Below, piece after piece: positions 1 to 4,847 of a stretch of 5,208 bases of DNA (position 1 is the stretch's first letter; the number at the start of each line of letters is the position of its first letter). Position numbers and translations under genes: made by a program. The notes below the pieces were generated by a model. It was given only the letters and a program-made list of their open reading frames with translations. It made no database searches and was not told where the DNA came from. The DNA is from RGIG8700 sp964568815 (GTDB taxonomy: Bacteria; Bacillota; Clostridia; RGIG6154), in the NCBI GenBank assembly GCA_964568815.1, contig CAZMRY010000099.1, positions 1-5,208 of the forward strand. The letters are read 5' to 3'.

Positions 1-10
1 GCTTTTTTCT

Positions 11-86
11 TGGCAGGGGCAGAAGGGATCGAACCCTCGGCACGCGGTTTTGGAGACCGCTGCTCTACCAGCTGAGCTATACCCCT
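11..86 (-). tRNA. tRNA-Trp (anticodon CCA)
   Basis: Read on the minus strand this folds as a complete cloverleaf. The acceptor AGGGGTA pairs with TGCCCCT (one T-G wobble), the D stem is GCTC/GAGC, the anticodon stem is GCGGT/ACCGC with loop CTCCAAA, and the T stem is GAGGG/CCTTC around TTCGATC. The discriminator is G at base 14 and the CCA end is encoded at 11-13. Anticodon CCA (bases 51-53) reads UGG, so it delivers tryptophan. The gene is divergent from the tRNA-Gln gene and has its own promoter about 17 bases upstream. Any terminator lies beyond the left edge of the window. Confidence 0.97.
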
Positions 87-102
87 GTATCGCAACATTG
101 TT

Positions 103-131
103 ATTATACAACAGGAAAAGGAAAAAGTCAA
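103..131 (-). promoter_or_regulatory. Promoter of tRNA-Trp
   Basis: On the minus strand there is TTGACT (126-131), a 17-base spacer, then a perfect TATAAT (103-108). Transcription should start near base 96, leaving a leader of about 10 nt for RNase P to remove. The near-consensus boxes fit a stable-RNA promoter. Confidence 0.88.
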
Positions 132-151
132 TAGTTACTTTTAAAATAATA

Positions 152-178
152 TTTGAAAATTTTTAATTTTTTTTCAAA
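152..178. repeat. AT-rich inverted repeat between divergent tRNA promoters
   Basis: TTTGAAAA (152-159) and TTTTCAAA (171-178) form a perfect 8-bp inverted repeat around an 11-base A/T spacer. It lies between the two divergent tRNA promoters. The A- and T-tracts could act as UP-type elements for RNA polymerase alpha or as a protein site. This role is inferred from position and composition only. Confidence 0.35.
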
Positions 179-184
179 AAAGAC

Positions 185-213
185 TTGATTTTTTTAAAAA
201 TGTGTGCTATTAT
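185..213 (+). promoter_or_regulatory. Promoter of tRNA-Gln
   Basis: TTGATT (185-190), a 17-base spacer and TATTAT (208-213) lie just upstream of the tRNA-Gln gene. The predicted start near base 220 gives a leader of about 10 nt. An overlapping TATATT (211-216) could also act as the -10 box with a 20-base spacer, but fits less well. Confidence 0.78.
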
Positions 214-229
214 ATTCAAGTCGTCACAT

Positions 230-303
230 AGCGGAATAGTGTAAAGGTAGCACAAGTGACTCTGACTCACTTTGTATGGGTTCGAATCCTATTTCCGCTG
301 CCA
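230..303 (+). tRNA. tRNA-Gln (anticodon CUG)
   Basis: This is a full cloverleaf. The acceptor AGCGGAA pairs perfectly with TTCCGCT, the D stem is GTGT/GCAC, the anticodon stem is AGTGA/TCACT with loop CTCTGAC, and the T stem is ATGGG/CCTAT around TTCGAAT. The discriminator is G at 300 and CCA is encoded at 301-303. Anticodon CTG (262-264) reads the CAG glutamine codon only, so another isoacceptor must read CAA. The first acceptor pair is A-U, whereas bacterial tRNA-Gln usually carries U1-A72, a pair recognised by the GatCAB amidotransferase. The T-arm and 3' acceptor are copied, inverted and direct, in the element that follows. Confidence 0.95.
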
Positions 304-305
304 AC

Positions 306-342
306 AGAACACTTTGAACTTTTGTTCATAGTGTTCTTTTTT
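306..342 (+). terminator. Intrinsic terminator of tRNA-Gln
   Basis: AGAACACT (306-313) pairs with AGTGTTCT (330-337). After one T/T mismatch, TGAAC (315-319) pairs with GTTCA (324-328) around a TTTT loop, and a run of six T follows (337-342). It begins 3 bases after the CCA end, so it ends the tRNA-Gln transcript. A near-identical copy occurs 200 bp downstream. Confidence 0.92.
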
Positions 343-345
343 GTT

Positions 346-502
346 AGAAGAAATAGGATTCGAAGCCTGAGAGGGCACGAGCCGTCAAGAAAACAATTGA
401 TAATTGTTTTCAGGCGAAGTGGTGTGAGTCGGGTACTGAAAGCGAAGCTTTCGGTCGACGAGCAGGAAAGACGCATAGCGGATTTATCCTATTTCCGCTG
501 CC
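346..502 (+). repeat. Structured tRNA-Gln-associated element (possible ncRNA or mobile repeat)
   Basis: The roughly 157-base segment is bounded by a perfect 10-bp pairing, GAAATAGGAT (350-359) with ATCCTATTTC (486-495). Inside are GCCTG (365-369) with CAGGC (411-415), stacked on a 9-bp stem AAAACAATT/AATTGTTTT (390-398/402-410, loop GAT). A second arm has GTCG (428-431) with CGAC (456-459) enclosing a 9-bp stem 435-443/447-455 with a GAA loop. Purine-rich unpaired stretches (416-427 and 460-473) separate the stems. The 3' strand of the closing stem is the tRNA-Gln 3' end, and the 5' strand continues as a 15-base inverted copy of the tRNA T-arm. A terminator follows at once. More base-paired than expected by chance, with no credible ORF. 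I recognise no named family. It may be a noncoding RNA, a small mobile repeat, or an integration scar. Confidence 0.6.
474..502 (+). pseudogene. Remnant of tRNA-Gln: acceptor stem only
   Basis: CATAGCGGA (474-482) matches the 5' acceptor and upstream bases of tRNA-Gln (227-235). Then, after TTT, the 17 bases 486-502 match exactly the T-arm and 3' acceptor of tRNA-Gln (286-302). The D and anticodon arms are missing. AGCGGA (477-482) can pair with TCCGCT (494-499), giving a minihelix that resembles a bare acceptor stem. The tail reads CCTG, not CCA. It could be a deleted second tRNA-Gln copy, or the match at the 5' side could reflect the element's own pairing. Confidence 0.45.
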
Positions 503-505
503 TGC

Positions 506-540
506 AGAACACTTTGAACTTTTGTTCAGAGTGCTTTTTT
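506..540 (+). terminator. Second copy of the tRNA-Gln terminator
   Basis: Bases 505-540 repeat 305-340 with three differences (at 529, 534 and 536). The hairpin core, CACT/AGTG plus TGAAC/GTTCA around TTTT, is kept and ends in six T (535-540). It points rightward and would end a transcript through the structured element. Its T run overlaps the stop codon of the convergent AraC-family gene (539-541), so the two units are packed end to end. No minus-strand terminator for the AraC gene is evident here. Confidence 0.72.
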
Positions 541-1411
541 AACTTTCAAATCTTGATTTTATTGTTTTAAGGTATTCTTTGGGAGATTTGTTTTCTGATT
601 TTTTGAATAGTCTGCTGAAATAATTAACTGAGGTAAAGCCAAGCTTTTCGGAAATCTCAGTTATACTGGTCATACCGTTTCGCATAAGTCTTTTTGTTTC
701 TTTGATTTTCAGGGCATTTACATAATTGATTATAGTTGTTCCGTAAGTGCTTTTAAACGAGGTGCAAAGTGTTGATTTATTTGTGTTAAACAAAAAGCAA
801 AGTTCCTCTAAGGTTATGTTTTCTTTGTAGTTGATTGTAAGATATTGATGTATTTCATATACTTTTGAGTCTGTTATAACACCCAAGCGCTTGTCCTCGT
901 TCATTTCACGACTGCGTACAAGTTCTATAAAAAAGCTTTCAAGCTTAAGTTTAATCATCTGGTCTGCACCAAAAGGATAATCTTTTCTTTTCTTCATATC
1001 CTTAAGGTTGGGGATATCATAGGGAGGAAGAAAAACACTTCTTCCTTCTTTTATAACATCAGATAAAAGCTTTTGCTGTTCATTTGTCAGCTCAACAGGC
1101 TCAGTGGAAAATTGGTCAAGGATATCTGACTTACATTCAAAGCCTATTATTATAACATTTGGAGAATCGTTGTTTTCGCATTTTAACGAATGAGTTTCTC
1201 CTGCTTTGTGAATAATCATCTGATTTTTCTCAAGATAACCTGAATAGTTGTCTGCTTTTACTGAAATAACACCATAGTCAACATAAATAAGCTCACAGAA
1301 AGGGTGATTGTCATTTACGGTGTGGTATTCTTTTGTAAATTCAAAATAATGGATGTTTGCAATTCTTGAAATTTCTATAGCTTTCTCGAATTTTTTTAAT
1401 TTAAATTCCAT
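539..1411 (-). CDS. AraC-family transcriptional regulator
   Basis: This 290-residue protein has the usual AraC-family length and layout. Residues about 36-80 look like a cupin-type sensing domain (short beta segments such as ELIYVDYGVISV and the run ending in HKAGETHSL), which in this family binds a small effector, often a sugar. Residues about 185-285 form the double helix-turn-helix domain. The first HTH is near 198-222 (ITLEELCFLFNTNKSTL). The second holds the family signature ITEISEKLGFTSVNYFSRLFKK, followed by SPKEYL (about 250-281). The ATG has an excellent ribosome site, AAGGAGG (1419-1425), 7 bases upstream. It has its own promoter and no co-directional partner. The genes it controls, and its effector, cannot be read from this window. 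Family assignment is firm; the role is unknown. Confidence 0.93.
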   Translation of the reverse strand: MEFKLKKFEKAIEISRIANIHYFEFTKEYHTVNDNHPFCELIYVDYGVISVKADNYSGYLEKNQMIIHKAGETHSLKCENNDSPNVIIIGFECKSDILDQFSTEPVELTNEQQKLLSDVIKEGRSVFLPPYDIPNLKDMKKRKDYPFGADQMIKLKLESFFIELVRSREMNEDKRLGVITDSKVYEIHQYLTINYKENITLEELCFLFNTNKSTLCTSFKSTYGTTIINYVNALKIKETKRLMRNGMTSITEISEKLGFTSVNYFSRLFKKSENKSPKEYLKTIKSRFES

Positions 1412-1440
1412 ACTTTTCCCTCCTTATTTAAAGTGTGAGC

Positions 1441-1476
1441 TAAATGCATCTTTAAACCAAACATAGCATAAATGCA
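1441..1476. repeat. Direct repeat TAAATGCA at the AraC gene promoter
   Basis: TAAATGCA occurs at 1441-1448 and again at 1469-1476, 28 bp apart and in the same orientation. One copy lies in the promoter spacer, the other just downstream of the predicted start site. AraC-family dimers commonly bind direct repeats, so these are candidate autoregulatory half-sites. The spacing is longer than usual for adjacent half-sites, and 8-mers in AT-rich DNA can recur by chance. Confidence 0.35.
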
Positions 1477-1488
1477 GATTTTTGTCAA
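1460..1488 (-). promoter_or_regulatory. Promoter of the AraC-family gene
   Basis: On the minus strand, perfect TTGACA (1483-1488) is followed by a 17-base spacer and TATGTT (1460-1465), with TGC just before it as an extended -10. The start near 1453 gives a leader of about 41 nt before the ATG and contains the strong ribosome site. Confidence 0.85.
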
Positions 1489-1733
1489 CGAAAGATTTTA
1501 ATAAAAGCGTAAAAATAAAATATTGTGCTAAAAATACTTAATATAAGGCTTGTTGATTTATTTTGTCTAAATGGGTTGTAGTTATGATTTGATGAGATAA
1601 AAAAGCGAGGATGAGGTAAACTTGATGGGTTAACCTCAGCCTCGCATCCGTCTTGTCCGTACTGCCATATGTACATAGCGGTATCTATGTTGTATTTTTC
1701 AATGAAGTTGCAGTCAATTACATTACCAAACAT
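1485..1733 (-). CDS. Doubtful small ORF, 82 residues, unknown function
   Basis: From ATG at 1731-1733 an open frame runs 82 codons. A longer version would need a TTG start at 1787 with no ribosome site. Upstream of the ATG is AGAGAGG, which resembles a ribosome site but is only 3 bases from the start codon. The product begins MFGNVIDCNF, has two cysteines in its first 30 residues (C8 and C30), and ends in a hydrophobic aromatic-rich stretch (about residues 60-79) that could be a membrane segment. I recognise no family. A strong terminator-like hairpin with a T run lies inside the frame (1599-1645), so a full-length transcript may be rare. It may instead be a leader peptide, part of a short RNA, or not a gene. 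Confidence 0.22.
   Translation of the reverse strand: MFGNVIDCNFIEKYNIDTAMYIWQYGQDGCEAEVNPSSLPHPRFFISSNHNYNPFRQNKSTSLILSIFSTIFYFYAFIKIFR
1599..1645 (-). terminator. Long intrinsic terminator-like hairpin, leftward
   Basis: GCGAGG (1605-1610) pairs with CCTCGC (1640-1645). After an A/G mismatch, TGAGGT (1612-1617) pairs with ACCTCA (1633-1638), and AA with TT past a second mismatch. Read leftward, the stem is followed directly by six T (1599-1604). It lies 150 bp past the terminator of the GTPase gene and upstream of the AraC promoter, so it either backs up that terminator or ends a separate short transcript. Confidence 0.65.
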
Positions 1734-1751
1734 ACACCTCTCTCTTTGAAA

Positions 1752-1757
1752 TTTATA
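1752..1757 (-). promoter_or_regulatory. Possible extended -10 for a short leftward transcript
   Basis: On the minus strand TGC precedes TATAAA (1752-1757), an extended -10 box. No good -35 is present at 17 bases. A start near 1745 would give a transcript of about 145 nt ending at the hairpin at 1599-1645, with the small ORF's ATG about 12 nt from the 5' end. Confidence 0.3.
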
Positions 1758-1790
1758 GCACAGAGCATATAAAAAGTTAGTAAACAAAAG

Positions 1791-1815
1791 AAAAACCCTG
1801 AAATCTCATTCAGGG
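1791..1815 (-). terminator. Terminator of the GTPase-nuclease gene, overlapping its stop codon
   Basis: On the minus strand CCCTGAA (1809-1815) and TTCAGGG (1796-1802) form a perfect 7-bp stem with a 6-base loop, followed by five T (1791-1795). The stop codon TGA (1806-1808) lies in the loop and the last two sense codons, CCT GAA, are in the upstream stem. A terminating ribosome would cover the stem, which may tie termination to translation. Confidence 0.82.
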
Positions 1816-4400
1816 AATTTTATTGTGTTTTTTGAGTTGTTGTTCTTGTTGTAATTTTCTATCAATTTTTCTATTTCGGACTGAGAACTTTCAAGGTCTG
1901 CAAGAAACTGGCTTGCAGGAATTCTCAGTGCTCCCTGACCAAGTATTATTATTTGTTCTAAACCGTCTGAGGTTGCAACCTGAACACGGTTGTTTTTAGA
2001 AAGTCTGTGGGTTGCTTTTTCAATGTATGCGTCTGCAGTTTCAGCCTCTTTGGTGTAAACAATGTTGATGTTCTGTATTTTTTCTGTTTCACCGTGATTG
2101 CCCTTTACCTTGTATGCATCAAAAACAACGATTATTTCAATCTTCTTGATTATCTGGTAACCCATAAGCTTTGAAATAAGGCTGTGTCTTGCGTGCTCTA
2201 AATTTTCATCTGCAAGCTTTTTAAGTTCAGGGCTTGCATGAATGATGTTGTATCCGTCAACAAGAAGATACGAGCCGTCAAAAACCTTTGGCTTGTACTT
2301 AGGTGTGCCTGATGGAATGTGCTTTTCGGTACGCATTTCTTTTCTTGGAGCGGTATTTATTTTGCCATAGGTCATTTCAAATATTTTTATAAGTTCTTCG
2401 TCCGAAATAACTGATTTTCTTTTTTCAGGAACAAAAACCTTTGTTTCTGTTTCAGTCTTTTCTTCACCAAGAGAAAGGGGGAGATGCATATAGTCAAAGA
2501 CTTCATCCCACTTAACAAGAAATCCTGCACCGTGAGAACAGAAAACTGAGTCTGCTGTGTTTATAATATCAGCCTCAGCATCATAGCCGATACTATTTAT
2601 AATTTCTTGCTGATTTATGCAGGGATTGTAGCCAGAAAGCTTGCAGGACAGATGACCTTTACCTTTTGTGTAAACTGTTATATCTTTATGATAATTACGC
2701 ATTTTTGAAACAGGTGCAGTACCTGTTAAAACTGCGTTTTCACCATCTGTCTCAGGTGGTGAAACAATTCCGCCCATATTTTCAATATCGGTCATTGCTC
2801 TGCCGAGGGATGTGGTGGGAATATCAAGAATAAAGCTGTAATAAGGCTCAAGAAGAACACATTCAGCCTGCATAAGTCCCTGCCTTACAGCTCTGTAGGT
2901 AGCCTGTCTGAAATCTCCGCCTTCTGTGTGCTTTAAGTGTGCTTTTCCTGAAACAAGGGTAATTTTAACATCTGTTAAAGGTGAGCCTGTAAGAACGCCC
3001 ATATGTGTTTTTTCTTTAAGATGGGTTAAAATAAGTCTCTGCCAGTTTTTTGAAAGTGAGTCTTCACTGCAATCTGTTTCAAAAACAAGACCCTCACCAT
3101 TCTTTAAAGGCTCAATTAAAAGATGGACTTCTGCATAATGTCTTAAAGGTTCGTAGTGCCCAACACCTTCAACTGCGGATTTTATAGTTTCCTTGTAAAC
3201 AATACCACCCTGAACAAAATCAATGTCAAGTTCAAATCGCTCAAGGAGAACTCTCTTTAAAATTTCACATTGTATTTCCCCCATAAGCCTTAAATGGATT
3301 TCTTTTAACTGTTCATCCCAGAAAACCTTAAGCTGAGGCTCTTCTTCTTCAAGCTTTTTTAATTTGGAAAGGGCAACAATGCTGTCTGTATTATCGTTAA
3401 TCTGTATTTTATATGAGAAAACAGGTTCAAGGGCAATATCAAAAGAGCTTTTTTCAAAGCCAAGTCCCTGACCCGAGAAGGTCTTTGAAAGTCCCATAAC
3501 TGCACAGACTGTCCCCATTTCAGCCTTTTCGGTGACTGAAAATTTGTTACCTGAATATATTCTTATGGAATTGACCTTTTCGCTTGATTTTTCACCGTTT
3601 CTGTCTGCGTAATTAAGCACCTCTTTAACAGTAAGATTTTTGCCTGTTATTTTCATATGTGTAAGACGGTTGCCCTGCTCGTCTGTTGTGATTTTAAAGA
3701 CTTTAGCACCAAATTCAGCATTTTCAGAAAGGGGGAGAGTATAGTCATCAATAAGCTTTAAAAAGCTGTCAACACCCTCTTGTTTTAAAGCAGAGCCGAA
3801 ATAACAGGGGAAAAGCTTTCTGTTTTTGATTAAAGCTTTGACTGTTTCATCTGTAAGAGTTCCGTTTTCAAGAAAATACTGCATAGCATCTTCACTGCAC
3901 ATTGCAGCATTTTCATAAAACTCAGGACTGTTATCTATAACAATGCAGTTGTCATCGAGCTTTGATTTCAGGTTGCTTAAAAGTGCACTTTTGTCATAGG
4001 TTGCAATATCCATTTTGTTTACAAAAATAAAGGTTGGAATATTGTGGCTCTTGAGAAGATGCCATAGGGTTAATGTATGGCTCTGTACTCCGTCCGTACC
4101 GCTGATTACTAAAACTGCATAGTCAAGTACGGAAAGAGTCCTTTCTGTTTCAGCAGAAAAATCAATATGCCCGGGAGTATCAAGCAAAGTGATAAGACCG
4201 CTTTGAGTTTTCAAAACAGCCTGCTTTGCAAATATAGTAATGCCACGCTCTTTTTCCATCAGGTCGGTGTCCAAAAAAGTGTCACCATGGTCAACTCTGC
4301 CTCTTTTTCTTATTTCTCCTGCAGAGAATAAAAGACCTTCAGAAAGAGTTGTTTTTCCTGAGTCAACATGAGCTAAAATTCCAAGTGTGATTTTTTTCAT
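1806..4400 (-). CDS. TetM/EF-G-type translational GTPase fused to a YacP/Rae1-like NYN endoribonuclease
   Basis: This is an 864-residue fusion. Residues 1-642 match a ribosomal-protection GTPase from end to end (TetM is 639 residues). They contain G1 AHVDSGKTT (10-18), switch I RGIT (52-55), G3 DTPGH (74-78), G4 NKMD (128-131) and G5 GSA (202-204), then EF-G-like domains II-V. The domain IV loop reads HLKHTEGGDF (488-497), unlike TetM's SPVSTPADF. After a charged linker (about 643-707), residues about 708-840 match YacP/Rae1: LLVDGYN (D715), VVFDA (D761), ETAD (D790), ATSD (D812) and GQGALR (821-826). In B. subtilis Rae1 cuts mRNA in the ribosomal A site. By inference this protein enters the A site by GTPase action and acts on mRNA there; drug resistance is possible but unproven. 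The start matches TetM (MKKITLGILAHVD against MKIINIGVLAHVD). No ribosome site precedes the ATG. It is transcribed alone, divergent from HU. The frame is intact, and all the nuclease acidic residues that I can align are present. Confidence 0.93.
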   Translation of the reverse strand: MKKITLGILAHVDSGKTTLSEGLLFSAGEIRKRGRVDHGDTFLDTDLMEKERGITIFAKQAVLKTQSGLITLLDTPGHIDFSAETERTLSVLDYAVLVISGTDGVQSHTLTLWHLLKSHNIPTFIFVNKMDIATYDKSALLSNLKSKLDDNCIVIDNSPEFYENAAMCSEDAMQYFLENGTLTDETVKALIKNRKLFPCYFGSALKQEGVDSFLKLIDDYTLPLSENAEFGAKVFKITTDEQGNRLTHMKITGKNLTVKEVLNYADRNGEKSSEKVNSIRIYSGNKFSVTEKAEMGTVCAVMGLSKTFSGQGLGFEKSSFDIALEPVFSYKIQINDNTDSIVALSKLKKLEEEEPQLKVFWDEQLKEIHLRLMGEIQCEILKRVLLERFELDIDFVQGGIVYKETIKSAVEGVGHYEPLRHYAEVHLLIEPLKNGEGLVFETDCSEDSLSKNWQRLILTHLKEKTHMGVLTGSPLTDVKITLVSGKAHLKHTEGGDFRQATYRAVRQGLMQAECVLLEPYYSFILDIPTTSLGRAMTDIENMGGIVSPPETDGENAVLTGTAPVSKMRNYHKDITVYTKGKGHLSCKLSGYNPCINQQEIINSIGYDAEADIINTADSVFCSHGAGFLVKWDEVFDYMHLPLSLGEEKTETETKVFVPEKRKSVISDEELIKIFEMTYGKINTAPRKEMRTEKHIPSGTPKYKPKVFDGSYLLVDGYNIIHASPELKKLADENLEHARHSLISKLMGYQIIKKIEIIVVFDAYKVKGNHGETEKIQNINIVYTKEAETADAYIEKATHRLSKNNRVQVATSDGLEQIIILGQGALRIPASQFLADLESSQSEIEKLIENYNKNNNSKNTIKFPE

Positions 4401-4409
4401 AACACATTT

Positions 4410-4438
4410 ATTATAACAGTAGAACTGTTTAAAGTCAA
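4410..4438 (-). promoter_or_regulatory. Promoter of the GTPase-nuclease gene, predicting a near-leaderless mRNA
   Basis: On the minus strand there is TTGACT (4433-4438), a spacer of exactly 17 bases and a perfect TATAAT (4410-4415). A start 6-7 bases past the -10 falls at about 4403-4404, only 3-4 nt before the ATG at 4400. No Shine-Dalgarno sequence exists between promoter and ATG. The boxes are close enough to consensus to be confident of the promoter; the leaderless reading follows from its position. Confidence 0.85.
4415..4429. promoter_or_regulatory. Palindromic candidate operator inside the promoter
   Basis: AACAGT-AGA-ACTGTT is a perfect 6-bp inverted repeat with a 3-base centre. It fills most of the spacer between the -35 and -10 boxes of the GTPase-nuclease promoter and touches the -10. 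A dimeric repressor bound there would block RNA polymerase. It does not fit the clostridial LexA box (GAAC-N4-GTTC) and I cannot name the regulator. Confidence 0.6.
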
Positions 4439-4483
4439 ATCAAAGGTGCTTAAATTTCTTTTAGTAAAAAATAGAAAAATACC

Positions 4484-4512
4484 TTGATTTTTCAATGAAT
4501 TGGTGATATTAT
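4484..4512 (+). promoter_or_regulatory. Promoter of the HU unit
   Basis: TTGATT (4484-4489), a 17-base spacer and TATTAT (4507-4512) lie upstream of the HU gene, giving a leader of about 40 nt. Further -10-like boxes, TATGAT (4523-4528, with TTGGTG at 4500-4505) and TATAAT (4532-4537), may supply alternative starts. The 45 bases between this promoter and the leftward one hold no other signal that I can see. Confidence 0.65.
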
Positions 4513-4560
4513 TAAAAAAAGTTATGATACATATAATAAGTTGTAAAGAGAGGGAGAAAG

Positions 4561-4836
4561 ATGAAACATAACGAAATTATTCAGCTTGTTTCAGAAAAAA
4601 CAGGTGTTGAAAAGGAAACAACTCAAAAAGTAGTAGGTGCATTGCTTGAAAGCATCTCCGAGGTGCTTGCAGAAGGTGATGATGTTCAGCTTTGGGGCTT
4701 TGGCAGATTTGAAAGAAGAAAATATAATGCAAGAAAGTGCTATAATCCTTTAAAGGGACAGCTCATAGACCTTAAAGGAAGCTACTCACCTGTGTTTAAA
4801 GCAGGCACAAAATTAAGAGAAAATTTAAACAAGTAA
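4561..4836 (+). CDS. HU-family DNA-binding protein
   Basis: At 91 residues it has the normal length of HU/IHF proteins, small dimeric nucleoid proteins that bend DNA. The N-terminal helices (about 3-38, NEIIQLVSEKTGVEKETTQKVVGALL) match the dimerisation part. GFGRFERR (46-53) is the family signature at the start of the beta arms, NP at 62-63 is the arm tip that intercalates into DNA, and FKAGTKLRENL (79-89) is the C-terminal helix. The tip reads YNP instead of the usual RNP, a mild departure that may alter binding. GGGAG 4 bases before the ATG serves as the ribosome site. The TIGR04076-type gene starts 11 bases after the stop, so the two are probably co-transcribed. Whether this is the main HU or a paralogue cannot be told here. 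Confidence 0.93.
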   Translation: MKHNEIIQLVSEKTGVEKETTQKVVGALLESISEVLAEGDDVQLWGFGRFERRKYNARKCYNPLKGQLIDLKGSYSPVFKAGTKLRENLNK

Positions 4837-4847
4837 AGGCAAAAAGT

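Noticed and set aside
267..476. Leftward 69-codon open frame with GNRIRTH-like residues
   Set aside because: That motif is what antisense tRNA sequence encodes; the frame lies over the tRNA and the element and has no ribosome site.
346..502. CRISPR array or known riboswitch
   Set aside because: There is no regular short repeat-spacer pattern, and the element is followed by a terminator and a convergent gene, not by a gene that it could control.
256..570. Rightward 104-codon open frame
   Set aside because: It runs through tRNA-Gln, two terminators and the structured element, so it is an artefact of tRNA sequence.
1734..1787. TTG start extending the small ORF to 100 codons
   Set aside because: No ribosome site precedes TTG, and it overlaps the run after the GTPase gene's terminator; the ATG at 1733 is better, though still doubtful.
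2926..3138. Rightward 70-codon open frame
   Set aside because: It is antisense inside the well-supported GTPase-nuclease gene and has no matching family or start signal.
1806..4400. Calling the gene tet(M) or a proven tetracycline-resistance gene
   Set aside because: The domain IV loop differs and a nuclease domain is added, so neither the symbol nor the phenotype is supported.
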